From positions 1,426,001-1,490,000 of the forward strand of contig NZ_JAUSZZ010000001.1 of assembly GCF_030818075.1 (NCBI RefSeq): a stretch of DNA of 64,000 nt. Direction: 5' to 3'. The notes below the pieces were generated by a model, which saw nothing but the letters and a program-made list of their open reading frames with translations, did no database searches and was not told where the DNA came from. The position numbers and the translations under genes were made by a program. Below are positions 19,716 through 28,044 of this stretch, piece by piece (position 1 is the stretch's first letter; the number at the start of each line of letters is the position of its first letter). This DNA comes from Microbacterium proteolyticum. GTDB lineage: Bacteria; Actinomycetota; Actinomycetes; Actinomycetales; Microbacteriaceae.

Positions 19716-20848
19716 TCCGATCCCTCGCCGTGGGCGCCGGCATCGCCACCGCCACCGTCGCGCTGGCCCACACGGCGCTCGCCGGGTACGTGGCCCGGCG
19801 ACTGGTCGCCCCCCGTTCGGCCAAGGTGTTCGCCCCGGTGACCATCGAGGGGGACACCGTCTCGGTCCCCGTCATCGACGACAGTCGTGAGCCCGGCACC
19901 TACGGGCTCCGCCTCGACGACGGCTCGCACGTGATGGTCGGTGACGTGGTGCGCGACGACGGTGACCGTGTCGTTCGCCGCATCCTCGCCCGCCCGGAGG
20001 GGCTCGACGACGGTGACGTCGTGGCTGCGTGGACGTCGCAGAACATCGGTGCTCCCGAAGACGTCGGCCCCACTCGCCACGTCGCCGTGCCGCTGCGCCG
20101 CGGCGGTGTCGCCGAGGCGTGGGAGATCGGCGACCCGGATGCGGCCGACGGACGCTGGACCATTCACGTGCACGGTCTGCGTTCGAGCCGCAACGGGGCA
20201 CTGCGCTCCGCGCCGGCGACCACCGACGCCGGCTGGATGTCGCTGGTGGTCTCCTACGCGGGCGACGACGAGTGCGCCCCCGCCGACGCCCTGCCCTCGA
20301 GCCTGGGCACGCGCGAGTGGCGAGACGTGGACGACGCCATCGCCTACGCCATCGGGCAGGGCGCCCGCGAGATCGTGCTGGTGGCGTGGTCGATGGGCGG
20401 GACGATCGCGATGCTCGCGCTCGAGGAGTCTCCGCACCGCGGGACGGTGACCGGGCTGATCCTCGTGGCGCCGGCGCTGGATTGGACGCGGATCGTCGAG
20501 AACGCCGTGGCCGGTGCCCACCTGCCGCGCTCCGTCGCCGCCGCGTCGATGGGCGTACTCCGTAGCCGCATCGGTGCGCGTGCGCTCGGCCTCATCGAGG
20601 CGGTCGACGCGCGAGCCCTCACGTGGGTGGGCACGGCCCGGCCCGGACCCCGGGTGCCGACGCTGATCCTGCACGGCCGCACCGACCCCGTGGTGCCGTT
20701 CTCCGGCTCGGTGGCGTATGTCGAACGGCATCCGGATGCCGAACTGGTCGCGTTCGACGCGACCGGTCACTGCAACGAGGCGAATCAGGACCCCTCGCGC
20801 TTCCGCGATGCGATCGTCGCGTTCCTCGGGAAGCTTCCGCGCGGCTGA
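19712..20848 (+). CDS. membrane-anchored alpha/beta hydrolase
   Basis: 378 aa. Residues 5-28 are a hydrophobic anchor or uncleaved signal. A ~110-residue N-terminal region of unknown fold precedes an alpha/beta hydrolase: nucleophile Ser in VAWSMGG, acid Asp in LHGRTDPVVP, His in DATGHCNE near the C-terminus. No lipase-specific motif. Last gene of the XRE-peptidase operon (4-bp overlap), so it may act on an envelope-derived ester linked to the membrane sensor; this is inference. Confidence 0.7.
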   Translation: MIRSLAVGAGIATATVALAHTALAGYVARRLVAPRSAKVFAPVTIEGDTVSVPVIDDSREPGTYGLRLDDGSHVMVGDVVRDDGDRVVRRILARPEGLDDGDVVAAWTSQNIGAPEDVGPTRHVAVPLRRGGVAEAWEIGDPDAADGRWTIHVHGLRSSRNGALRSAPATTDAGWMSLVVSYAGDDECAPADALPSSLGTREWRDVDDAIAYAIGQGAREIVLVAWSMGGTIAMLALEESPHRGTVTGLILVAPALDWTRIVENAVAGAHLPRSVAAASMGVLRSRIGARALGLIEAVDARALTWVGTARPGPRVPTLILHGRTDPVVPFSGSVAYVERHPDAELVAFDATGHCNEANQDPSRFRDAIVAFLGKLPRG

Positions 20849-21338
20849 AGCGGACGCGCGTTCCGCCCGCGGGGACCCGTGGGCGCCTGGCCCGCGTTCT
20901 TGACGCCTCACGTCGGGCGCGGGGCGGCTGCGGACCGAGGGTGGGCGGTGTGCGGAGCCCCGGCGGGCGGCTGCGGGCGGGCGGGTGCCGGGGCTTGCGG
21001 CTTCGCGGGCGGGGTGCCAGGGGTGGCGGCTTCGCGGCGCCGGCTGCGGACCGGGGCTGGCGGGGTGCTGGCGCCGGCGGCGGGCGGCTGCGGGCGGGGT
21101 GCTGAGGAGCCCGCGGTTTCGCGGTCGGCTGCGGGTCGAGCGCGCGCGGGGTGCCGGAGCCCGCGGCGGGCGGATTCGCAGTCGGCTGCGGACCGAGCAC
21201 GGACGGGCTCCGTGGCTTCGTGGCGTCGGCTGCGGGCCGAGCGCGGACGGGGTGCCAAGGCCCGTGGCTTCGCGGGCGGCTGCGGGCCGAGCGCGCGCGG
21301 GGTGCCGGGGCCCGCGGCGGGCGGATTCGCGGCCGGCG
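20849..21338. repeat. 490-bp non-coding GC-rich degenerate repeat tract
   Basis: No gene is supported here. From about 20930 to 21330 the sequence consists of degenerate repeats of a core like GGCTGCGGGCCGAGCGCG followed by GGGGTGCC and GCCCGCGGCGGGCGG, in variable spacing. Apparent ORFs in all frames are low-complexity products of this tract. It separates the convergent alpha/beta hydrolase and alditol-oxidase-like genes. Confidence 0.6.
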
Positions 21339-22586
21339 TTACAGACCGAGCGTGCGCCGCAGGTAGTCGTTGCGGAACACACCGCGGGGGTCGGCCTCGC
21401 GCGCGACGGAGACGAAGTCGTCGACGCGGGCCAGCGTCGATCGGATCTGCTCGCCGGACAGAGTGAACGCCTTGCCCCAATGGGGGCGCGCGTCGAAGCG
21501 AGCGAGGGCCTGCTCGATCGCGGGTAGCACCGAGAGGACCCCGTCGGTGTCGTTGCGCCAGGTGAAGTGGATCGCCATGACGTCGCGCTGGAAGGCCGGG
21601 CTCAGCCACAGCTCGTCGGCGGCGACAGTTCGCAGCTCGGTGACGAGCAGGTGGGGGTCGATGACGGGGGCGAGCGCCCGCACGGCCGCCAGCGCCTCAG
21701 GAGCGGAGGCGAGCGGCACGAAGTACTCGCTCTGGATCTCGTCTCCGTCGCTGGGCAGGGCATCGGCGCGGAAGTGCGGGAGGCGGGTGTGCCACGGACC
21801 GGACGAGCCGCGGGGGGTGGTGTTGTCGACCGTGCGGATCCGGCCGAGGTGGATATCGTCGCCGACCGGCTGCCCGCCGAGCGCGGCGACCCACGACAGA
21901 TCGCCGTCGTCGCTCTTGGCCCACACCAGGTCGTGCGCCGGGTCGCCCCAGGTGGTGAAGACGCTGACGCTGCGCGCACCGCCGAAGACGCGCGCGGGGT
22001 CGGCCGCGATGTCGTCCCACCCCACCCCGGTGAACGCCTCCTGCGTGACCGTGTAGGTCGGCTCGGTCTGCAGTTCGACGGCGGTGACGATGCCCAGCGC
22101 ACCCAGGCTCAGCGCAGCCGCGCCGAACCACTCGTGAGAGGGATCGACGCGGTGGGTGCGGCCGTCGGCATCCATGATCTCCACCGCCCGCAGGGCGCTC
22201 GAGAGGTTGCCGTTCCTCAGGCCCGAGCCGTGCGTGCCGGTGGCTGTGGCGCCGGTGACCGAGATGTGGGGCAGCGAGCCGAGGTTGTGCAGTGCGCGGC
22301 CCTGTGCCTCGAGCACCGGGGCGAGTTCGGCGAAGGTGACGAGGCCCTCGACACGCACGCGATCGCCCCCGATCTCGACCCGGGTCGGGAGGCGCTCCAG
22401 CGACACGAGCGCGGCGTCGGAATCGGCGATGTCGTTGAAGGTGTGCCGGGTGGCCTGTACGCGGAGGGTCCGGGCGGATGCCACGACCTCGGCCAGCTCG
22501 TCGAGATCACCCGGGAGCAGCACCTCGATGGCGTGATAGCGGTGGTTGCCCGACCAGGTGGCTCCGGCGGCGCGTGTCTGGGTCAT
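21339..22586 (-). CDS. FAD-binding alditol oxidase-like protein
   Basis: 415 aa. A PCMH-type FAD domain covers residues ~15-180. HTFNDIADS contains the His used for covalent FAD attachment in AldO, and GTHGSGLRNGNLSS is the pyrophosphate-binding region. A C-terminal ALO-type domain ends HWGKAFT...FRNDYLRRTLG. Members oxidise xylitol, sorbitol or aldonolactones with O2. ATG 22586 has AGGAGA 4-5 nt upstream. Its position next to a ROK regulator and xylose genes makes a polyol substrate plausible. Confidence 0.85.
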   Translation of the reverse strand: MTQTRAAGATWSGNHRYHAIEVLLPGDLDELAEVVASARTLRVQATRHTFNDIADSDAALVSLERLPTRVEIGGDRVRVEGLVTFAELAPVLEAQGRALHNLGSLPHISVTGATATGTHGSGLRNGNLSSALRAVEIMDADGRTHRVDPSHEWFGAAALSLGALGIVTAVELQTEPTYTVTQEAFTGVGWDDIAADPARVFGGARSVSVFTTWGDPAHDLVWAKSDDGDLSWVAALGGQPVGDDIHLGRIRTVDNTTPRGSSGPWHTRLPHFRADALPSDGDEIQSEYFVPLASAPEALAAVRALAPVIDPHLLVTELRTVAADELWLSPAFQRDVMAIHFTWRNDTDGVLSVLPAIEQALARFDARPHWGKAFTLSGEQIRSTLARVDDFVSVAREADPRGVFRNDYLRRTLGL

Positions 22587-22670
22587 GGGTTCTCCTGCGT
22601 CGGCGCTGCTGCGTGGGTCGGGTGGGAGCCGACGCTTCCCATCCTGCCCTGAGCCTCCGACATCGGGCTC

Positions 22671-22837
22671 GTGGAGGGGAGGGCCGGGGCGGCATCCGGG
22701 CCGTGTGGAGGGGAGGGCCGGGGGCGGCATCCGGGCCGTGTGAGGGGAGGGCCGGGGGCGGCATCCGGGTCGTGTGGAGGGGAGGGCCGGGGGCGGCAAC
22801 CGGGCCGTGTGGAGGGGAGGGCTGGGGGCGGGCGGAG
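22671..22837. repeat. 35-bp tandem repeat, 4.8 copies
   Basis: Unit GTGGAGGGGAGGGCCGGGGG + CGGCATCCGGGCCGT, copies at 22671, 22705, 22740, 22774 and a partial at 22809, differing by single substitutions or one-base gaps. One strand is very G-rich (runs of GGGG/GGG), so quadruplex formation is possible. It lies in the intergenic gap upstream of the alditol-oxidase-like gene (start 22586). Confidence 0.85.
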
Positions 22838-22863
22838 GACGCCTGGGGCGAAAGCGTCCTCCG
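22833..22863 (-). terminator. terminator of the ROK gene
   Basis: Perfect 10-bp stem CGGAGGACGC/GCGTCCTCCG with an 11-nt loop, about 65 bp after the ROK stop on the - strand. Confidence 0.65.
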
Positions 22864-22926
22864 CCCGTCCCTCGTCCTCCGTTCCTCACCCACGGCATCG
22901 CCGCCGTCGGCGCGCGGGTCACCGGC

Positions 22927-24087
22927 TCAGCGCGTCGGGAACAGCTGCGCCTCGAACACCGCCTCCGCCGCCCCCACGAGGAGGCGCTTCTCGCCGAGTT
23001 CGGCGACGGCCAGGCGCAGGCCCTCGGCGCAGGCGGGCATCGTCTGGGCACGGACCGCGGCGTCGAGGCCGTCGAGGTCGTGGGCGGCGAGCACCGCGAG
23101 GAAGCCGCCGAGCACGATCACCGCGGGATTCAGCACGTTCGCCGCGTTCGCCAGAGCGGTCGCCAGGATACGCCGCTGGCGCTCGACCTCGGCGCGCACG
23201 GACGGAGTGGAGGCGGATGCCAGGGCGGCGGCCAGGGTGACATCGTCGCCGCCGTCGAGCCCGACGGCCTCCCACAGCAGTGCCCGGCTGACCTCGTCTT
23301 CGAGCACGCCGTCGACGGCACGCCGGTCGGCGGGGTCGACGATGCCGGGGCGGTTCTGCCCGAACTCGCCGGCGTACCCGCCGGCACCGCCGAGCAGCGC
23401 GCCCCCCACGATCACGGCGCCGCCGATTCCGCTCGCGCCGCCGTTGAGGTAGACGACATCGCGCGCGCCGCGGGCGGCGCCGAACAGATACTCGGCCAGA
23501 GCGCCGAGCGCTGCGTCGTTGCCGACGTGGGTGGTCAGGGTCGTGGCATCCGTCATCAGACCCGACAGGGGAGCTTCGCGCCAGCGGAGGTGGGGTGCCT
23601 CGCGGACGAGGCCGTCGGATGCGCGCACGGGACCGGGGACGGCCACGCCGACGCCGACGATCCGCGCGTCGGCCAAGGCGCCGCGACGCCACGCGGCCAG
23701 CGTGGTCTCGACGAGGTCGACCGTGCGCTCGGGTGTCAGCAGCGTGGACCGCTCGAGGCGTTCGCGCGCGACGAGGGTGCCGTCGAGGGCCACCGCGCCG
23801 ATGTCGAGCGCGTCGACCTCGGGGTTCACGGCCACCGCGACGACACGCGGGTCGGGCTCGACGATGGGGGAGGGGCGGCCGACGCGGCCCTGTGCATCGG
23901 AGGCCCGCTCGACGACGAGGCCCGCGCGCTGCAGCTCGCCCACCAGGTCGGCGATGGTGGAGCGGTTCAACCCCGTCGCCTCGGTCAATGCGGCGCGTGA
24001 ACGCGGACCCTCGCGGTGCACGGTGCGCAGCACCAGCGAGAGGTTGGCGCGGCGCATGCCGTCGCCTCGACTTCCCGCGGTGGCCAT
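22927..24087 (-). CDS. ROK family transcriptional repressor
   Basis: 386 aa from ATG 24087. A winged HTH occupies residues ~12-70 (SRAALTEATGLNRSTIADLVGELQ), followed by the ROK sugar-kinase fold (ASGIGGAVIVGGALLGGAGG, ALANAANVLNPAVIVLGG). The usual ROK zinc cluster CxCGxxGC is absent: the region after GYAGEFGQ has no Cys. Proximity to xylA/xylB suggests a XylR-type xylose repressor that could bind the palindrome at 26402-26417; this is inference. The G-rich tandem array and a terminator lie at its 3' end, the hairpin array at its 5' end. Confidence 0.82.
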   Translation of the reverse strand: MATAGSRGDGMRRANLSLVLRTVHREGPRSRAALTEATGLNRSTIADLVGELQRAGLVVERASDAQGRVGRPSPIVEPDPRVVAVAVNPEVDALDIGAVALDGTLVARERLERSTLLTPERTVDLVETTLAAWRRGALADARIVGVGVAVPGPVRASDGLVREAPHLRWREAPLSGLMTDATTLTTHVGNDAALGALAEYLFGAARGARDVVYLNGGASGIGGAVIVGGALLGGAGGYAGEFGQNRPGIVDPADRRAVDGVLEDEVSRALLWEAVGLDGGDDVTLAAALASASTPSVRAEVERQRRILATALANAANVLNPAVIVLGGFLAVLAAHDLDGLDAAVRAQTMPACAEGLRLAVAELGEKRLLVGAAEAVFEAQLFPTR

Positions 24088-24151
24088 GCGACCACTGTGC
24101 CACGCGCGGTGGCCCGGTCTCGCGCGCGGGTGCTGCGGGTGGGGGCGCGTA

Positions 24152-24220
24152 CGCATAAACACGATCGGTGCGCGTAAACGCGCTGGCGGCGTGTTTCTGC
24201 GCAGGGATTGTGTTTATGCG
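24152..24220. repeat. ATAAACACG palindrome, array copy 1
   Basis: 69 bp. Arm order: CGCATAAACACGATCGG, TGCGCGTAAACGCGC, then the inverse GCGTGTTTCTGCGCA and GGGATTGTGTTTATGCG. The whole can fold as one ~34-bp imperfect hairpin or two nested ones. Confidence 0.85.
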
Positions 24221-24292
24221 TGGGGCGCCGGGTCTTGCGCCGGGGGATGCGTGCAGCGTCGCTCCGTTGTGCCGCTGGGGCTGCGGCGCTCA

Positions 24293-24361
24293 CGCATAAA
24301 CACGATTGGTGCCTGTAAACGCGCTGTTGGCGTGTTTCTGCGCAGGGATTGTGTTTTTGCG
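24293..24361. repeat. ATAAACACG palindrome, array copy 2
   Basis: Same four-arm structure; differs from copy 1 by a few substitutions (GATTGGTGCCTG, and TTTTTGCG in the last arm). Confidence 0.85.
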
Positions 24362-24507
24362 TGGGACCCCGGGTCCTGCGCCGGGGTGCGCGCAGCGTCG
24401 CGTCGTTGTGCGGCCCGGCGTCGCGCGCGGCTATGCGTGGGGCCCGGGCTTGCGCCGGGGGATGCGTGCAGCATCGCTCCGTTGTGCCGCGGGGGCTGCG
24501 GCGCGTA

Positions 24508-24576
24508 CGCGTAAACACGATTGGTGCGTGTAAACGCGCTGGCGGCGTGTTTCTGCGCAGGGATTGTGTTTATGCG
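24508..24576. repeat. ATAAACACG palindrome, array copy 3
   Basis: Same four-arm structure; the first arm reads CGCGTAAACACGATT. Confidence 0.85.
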
Positions 24577-24668
24577 TGAGGCCCCGACCTGCGCCGGGGG
24601 CGGGAGACCTCCGTGCCGGCGGGTGCGTGCAGCATCGCTCCGTTGTGCCGCGGGGGCTGGAGCGCGTA

Positions 24669-24737
24669 CGCATAAACACGATCGGTGCGCGTAAACGCGC
24701 TGGCGGCGTGTTTCTGCGCAGGAATCGTGTTTATGCG
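24669..24737. repeat. ATAAACACG palindrome, array copy 4
   Basis: Same four-arm structure; nearly identical to copy 1, with GGAATCGTG in place of GGGATTGTG. Confidence 0.85.
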
Positions 24738-24880
24738 TGTGGCCCGGGCCGCGCCGGCGGCGGGGGGCCTTCGCGCCGGGCGCGGGAGACCTCCGCGCAG
24801 GGCGCGGGAGACCTCCGCGCAGGGCGCGGCGCACACCCGGAGATGTGCGCGATTCCCGCCCGGGGCGACGCGGGCGGTGT

Positions 24881-24886
24881 CAGGAT
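24881..24886 (+). promoter_or_regulatory. -10 hexamer CAGGAT, leaderless start of the peroxidase gene
   Basis: CAGGAT, one mismatch from TAGGAT, lies 6 nt before ATG 24893 with no ribosome-binding sequence between. Confidence 0.4.
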
Positions 24887-24892
24887 CGGAGC

Positions 24893-25378
24893 ATGGACCT
24901 TTCCGGCATCCCCGTGACGACCCTTCAGGGCGAGGAGACGACGTTCGGCGCGCTGACCGCGGGCAAAGCGGCGCTCGTGGTGAACGTCGCCTCGCGCTGC
25001 GGGCTCTCCGGCCAGTACGAGGCGCTCGAACAGCTGCACAGGCGGTACGGCGACCGCGGCTTCACGGTCATCGGCTTCCCCAGCAACCAGTTCCTGCAGG
25101 AGCTCAGCGGCAGCGAGAAGATCGCGGAATACTGCTCGTCGACCTGGGGCGTGACCTTCCCGATGAGCGAGAAGGTGAAGGTGAACGGCCGGTCCGCGCA
25201 CCCGCTCTACAAGGAGCTGACGCAGACCCCGGATGCCGAGGGCAAGGCCGGTCGCATCTCGTGGAACTTCGAGAAGTTCGTCGTGGCGCCGGACGGCCGC
25301 GTCACGCGGTTCAGCCCGCGTACGCAGCCCGACGCCCCCGAGGTCGTCGCCGCGATCGAGGACGCCCTGCCCCGCTGA
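24893..25378 (+). CDS. glutathione peroxidase family thiol peroxidase
   Basis: 161 aa. Catalytic Cys in VNVASRCGLSGQY, Gln in PSNQFLQE and Trp in WNFEKFVV form the GPx catalytic triad; selenocysteine is replaced by Cys. The family reduces hydroperoxides; in actinobacteria, which lack glutathione, thioredoxin or mycothiol-linked reductants are the likely donors. ATG 24893 is set by the promoter spacing. The gene ends at a hairpin (25383-25399). Confidence 0.88.
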   Translation: MDLSGIPVTTLQGEETTFGALTAGKAALVVNVASRCGLSGQYEALEQLHRRYGDRGFTVIGFPSNQFLQELSGSEKIAEYCSSTWGVTFPMSEKVKVNGRSAHPLYKELTQTPDAEGKAGRISWNFEKFVVAPDGRVTRFSPRTQPDAPEVVAAIEDALPR

Positions 25379-25382
25379 GCGG

Positions 25383-25399
25383 GTTCGGCCCGGCCGAAC
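25383..25399 (+). terminator. hairpin after the peroxidase gene
   Basis: GTTCGGC/GCCGAAC perfect 7-bp stem with a 3-nt loop, starting 5 bp after the stop codon. Confidence 0.5.
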
Positions 25400-25468
25400 G
25401 CCGTCGCGTCCGGCGGTGTCGGTGCTCTGCCCTATCCTGACCGGGATCCGACCCGCGAAGGAGTCCCC

Positions 25469-26365
25469 GTGGCAGATGCCGTCATCCTCGTCTCCGGCGG
25501 CGCCGCCGTCACGCCGTACACCGACCCGGATTGCGCCGCGGGGTCGGGGCTGGCGGCGGGCAACACCCTCACCGCCCTCCGTGCGCACCTGCTCGATCGC
25601 GGGGTGCGGGTGTTCACCGCCCCCGCCCGCCTCGGTCCCGGTGTGGTGGAACGGGATGCCGGGTGGCAGGGCTTCGACGACGTTCCGCTCGTACTCCCCG
25701 CCGAGATGACCGTGAACGCCGTCGGCGCGATCGACGACGCCGGCGTCGCGCTCGCCGCGTTCGTGCGCTGGGTGGCCGAGCAGCACGGGCTCGGCCACGT
25801 CGACCTCGTCGGGCACTCCATGGGAGGACTCTTCTCGCGGGCGGCGATCCGCGAGCTCGCGACCGACGGCCTGCGCGTCGACCATCTCGTGACGCTCGGC
25901 ACCCCGTGGGACGGAGCGGTGCTCGGCGATCTGCTCGACGACGAGATCTCCGAGGCGGACGCGCACGGCGATCCGGCGACGCTGCAGATCCTCGCGGAGG
26001 TCCGCCCCTACGCGGCGGCGAACTCCGAGGGTGCGGCCGCGGAGGTGTCGCGCCGGTTCCTCCGGGGCTGGAACGAGCGGCAGACCGGTGTGCTCGACGA
26101 TGTTCCGGTCACCGCCGTCGGTGCGGGGTACTTCGCTGCGGCGACGGAGCCGAGTCAGCTCTGGCCGCACGACGGCCTCGTGTCGCTGCGCAGCGGGCGC
26201 GCGGACGACGTGCCCGCCGCGGTCCTGCCGCGCGTCGAGCGACACTCGTTCCCCGACGACGTGCACAGCATCTTCTTCGCGGACGCGTTCGGGCTGCCGT
26301 GGGAACGTGCGCTGACGTGGGATCCGCGGGTGTTCGCGGTGGTCGACGAGGCCCTGCGAATGTGA
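25469..26365 (+). CDS. lipase-like alpha/beta hydrolase
   Basis: 298 aa, no signal peptide. Nucleophile elbow [16 protein letters not shown], then a GTPWDGAV segment typical of lipases and PGAP1-like esterases; the terminal His is probably in [11 protein letters not shown] start with GGAG 5-6 nt upstream; a TATCCT hexamer at 25433-25438 is a possible -10. Substrate unknown. It lies between the peroxidase and the xylose genes with no evident functional link. Confidence 0.72.
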   Translation: MADAVILVSGGAAVTPYTDPDCAAGSGLAAGNTLTALRAHLLDRGVRVFTAPARLGPGVVERDAGWQGFDDVPLVLPAEMTVNAVGAIDDAGVALAAFVRWVAEQHGLGHVDLVGHSMGGLFSRAAIRELATDGLRVDHLVTLGTPWDGAVLGDLLDDEISEADAHGDPATLQILAEVRPYAAANSEGAAAEVSRRFLRGWNERQTGVLDDVPVTAVGAGYFAAATEPSQLWPHDGLVSLRSGRADDVPAAVLPRVERHSFPDDVHSIFFADAFGLPWERALTWDPRVFAVVDEALRM

Positions 26366-26374
26366 CGTGAGCGC

Positions 26375-26403
26375 TGGACGCGGTGGCATCCGGGGTATAT
26401 GTT
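26375..26403 (+). promoter_or_regulatory. xylA promoter
   Basis: -35 TGGACG (26375-26380), 17-bp spacer, -10 TATGTT (26398-26403). The mRNA would have a ~55-nt leader containing an operator and GAAGGAG before ATG 26466. Confidence 0.5.
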
Positions 26404-26417
26404 GTGAAAACCAACAA
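26402..26417. promoter_or_regulatory. candidate sugar-repressor operator at xylA
   Basis: TTGTGAAAACCAACAA, an AT-rich inverted repeat (TTGT-N8-ACAA) overlapping the end of the -10. XylR/ROK operators in other bacteria use TTTGTT..AACAAA half sites, so binding by the ROK protein encoded at 22927-24087 is plausible. Confidence 0.45.
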
Positions 26418-26465
26418 ACCCGGGGGCGTCACCGTGCGCCCGTGCGTCCATGCGAAGGAGCAGGA

Positions 26466-27653
26466 ATGCCCACCCCCACCCGCGATGACAAGTTCTCGTT
26501 CGGACTCTGGACCATCGGCTACAACGGCGCCGACCCCTTCGGCGGCCCGACCCGCCCCGCCCTGGACGTCGTGCACGCGGTCGAGAAGCTCTCCGAGCTC
26601 GGCGCCTACGGCCTGACCTTCCACGATGACGACCTTTTCGCCTTCGGCTCGACGGATGCCGAGCGTCAGACGCAGATCGACCGCCTCACGGGCGCTCTCG
26701 CCGACACCGGCGTGATCGTGCCGATGGTCACGACCAACCTCTTCTCGGCCCCCGTCTTCAAGGACGGCGGCTTCACCTCCAACGACCGCCAGGTGCGTCG
26801 CTTCGCTCTGCGCAAGGTGCTGCGCAACCTCGACCTCGCCGCCGAGCTCGGCGCGAAGACGTTCGTGATGTGGGGCGGCCGCGAGGGTGCCGAGTACGAC
26901 TCCGCCAAGGACGTCCGCCAGGCGCTCGAGCGCTACCGCGAGGCCGTCAACCTGCTCGGTGACTACGTCACGGACAAGGGTTACGACATCCGCTTCGCCA
27001 TCGAACCCAAGCCCAACGAGCCCCGCGGAGACATCCTGCTGCCGACGCTCGGCCACGCGATCGCGTTCATCGACTCGCTCGAGCGCCCCGAGCTGGTGGG
27101 CCTGAACCCCGAGGTCGGCCACGAGCAGATGGCGGGCCTGAACTTCGCCGCCGGCATCGCCCAGGCGCTGTACCACGGCAAGCTCTTCCACATCGACCTC
27201 AACGGCCAGCGCGGCATCAAGTACGACCAGGACCTGGTGTTCGGCCACGGCGACCTGCACAACGCCTTCGCCCTCGTCGACCTGCTCGAAAACGGCGGAC
27301 CCGGCGGCGTCCCCGCGTACGACGGTCCCCGTCACTTCGACTACAAGCCCTCGCGCACCGAGGACGAGACGGGCGTCTGGGACTCGGTCTCGGCCAACAT
27401 GAACACCTACCTGCTGCTCAAGGAGCGCGCCGCGGCCTTCCGCGCCGACCCCGAGGTGCAGGAGGCGCTCGCCGCCGCCAAGGTGCCCGAGCTCGCGCAG
27501 CCGACCCTGAACGAGGGCGAGTCGTACGATGACCTGCTCGCCGACCGCTCGGCCTACGAGGACTTCGACACCGACGCCTACCTCGGCGGCAAGGGCTTCG
27601 GCTTCGTCCGCCTGCAGCAGCTCGCCACCGAGCACCTGCTCGGCGCGCGCTGA
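26466..27653 (+). CDS. xylA: xylose isomerase
   Basis: 395 aa, actinobacterial (class I) length. Converts D-xylose to D-xylulose. Recognisable segments: [12 protein letters not shown] with the catalytic His, [22 protein letters not shown] and [17 protein letters not shown] carrying the two metal sites. ATG 26466 has GAAGGAG upstream. A hairpin terminates it before xylB, so the kinase probably has its own transcript. Confidence 0.96.
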   Translation: MPTPTRDDKFSFGLWTIGYNGADPFGGPTRPALDVVHAVEKLSELGAYGLTFHDDDLFAFGSTDAERQTQIDRLTGALADTGVIVPMVTTNLFSAPVFKDGGFTSNDRQVRRFALRKVLRNLDLAAELGAKTFVMWGGREGAEYDSAKDVRQALERYREAVNLLGDYVTDKGYDIRFAIEPKPNEPRGDILLPTLGHAIAFIDSLERPELVGLNPEVGHEQMAGLNFAAGIAQALYHGKLFHIDLNGQRGIKYDQDLVFGHGDLHNAFALVDLLENGGPGGVPAYDGPRHFDYKPSRTEDETGVWDSVSANMNTYLLLKERAAAFRADPEVQEALAAAKVPELAQPTLNEGESYDDLLADRSAYEDFDTDAYLGGKGFGFVRLQQLATEHLLGAR

Positions 27654-27665
27654 GCCCCACGGGGT

Positions 27666-27686
27666 CCGGATGCCAGCGGCATCCGG
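27666..27686 (+). terminator. terminator of xylA
   Basis: Perfect 9-bp stem CCGGATGCC/GGCATCCGG with loop AGC, 12 bp after the xylA stop. Confidence 0.6.
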
Positions 27687-27773
27687 GCCCTGCGGGGCCG
27701 CGGCATCCGGGTGCCCGGTGGGTCGCCGTCGCCCCCGGTGCCCACCGGACGGCGCGGTCGGAGCACCTCTCCG

Positions 27774-27987
27774 TGGACACTCGACCCCGCCCGGCCGGCG
27801 CGGGCGCACGCGGCATCCCTCTCCGCCGAGAGTCCACGACACGCCGGGCAGGTCCCACCCGAAGCGGCGTGTCCTGGATAGTCGACCCCGCCCGGCTGGC
27901 ACGGGCACACGCGGCATCCCCTCTCCGTCGAGTGTCCAAGAAACGCCGGGCGGGTCCCACCCCACGCGGCGTGTCCTGGACACTCGA
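27774..27987. repeat. tandem 101-102 bp repeat containing 60-bp palindromes
   Basis: Most of the 391-bp xylA-xylB gap. Direct repeats start at 27774, 27875 and (partial) 27977. Within them two palindromes occur, at 27827-27884 and 27928-27987. Arms such as TCGAGTGTCC...ACGCCG pair with CGGCGTGTCCTGGACACTCGA-type right arms around a conserved GGTCCCACC loop. The outer arms are about 20 bp with 2-3 mismatches. No gene is supported in this gap. Confidence 0.85.
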
Positions 27988-28044
27988 CGAGCAACAGCGA
28001 CACCACCCGCGCCGATGACGGCGCGAAACACAGAAGGGCAGAGC

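Larger units (their letters stand above)
24088..24892. repeat. 805-bp divergent intergenic array of palindromes and spacers
   Basis: No gene is supported; open frames here are repetitive in every frame. The gap between the ROK and peroxidase starts holds four 69-bp palindromes (24152, 24293, 24508, 24669). Between them recurs a second repeat, GCAGC(G/A)TCGCTCCGTTGTGCCGC, at about 24253, 24394 (diverged), 24467 and 24626. The composite units of 141, 215 and 161 bp imply tandem duplication of hairpin plus spacer. Confidence 0.85.

Noticed and set aside
19415..21382. 655-aa frame on the - strand
   Set aside because: Runs through the degenerate repeat tract and opposite two genuine genes; Pro/Arg/Ala low complexity.
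22671..22837. Regularly spaced 35-bp units as a CRISPR array
   Set aside because: The units are head-to-tail without unique spacers, and no cas genes are present.
24152..24737. Hairpin array as a CRISPR array
   Set aside because: Repeats are 69-bp palindromes at irregular spacing, and the spacers are themselves repeated.
24214..24834. 206-aa frame on the - strand
   Set aside because: The translation consists of repeats (AETRRQRVYAHRSCLCVR type) produced by the palindromes; no ribosome site and repetitive in other frames as well.
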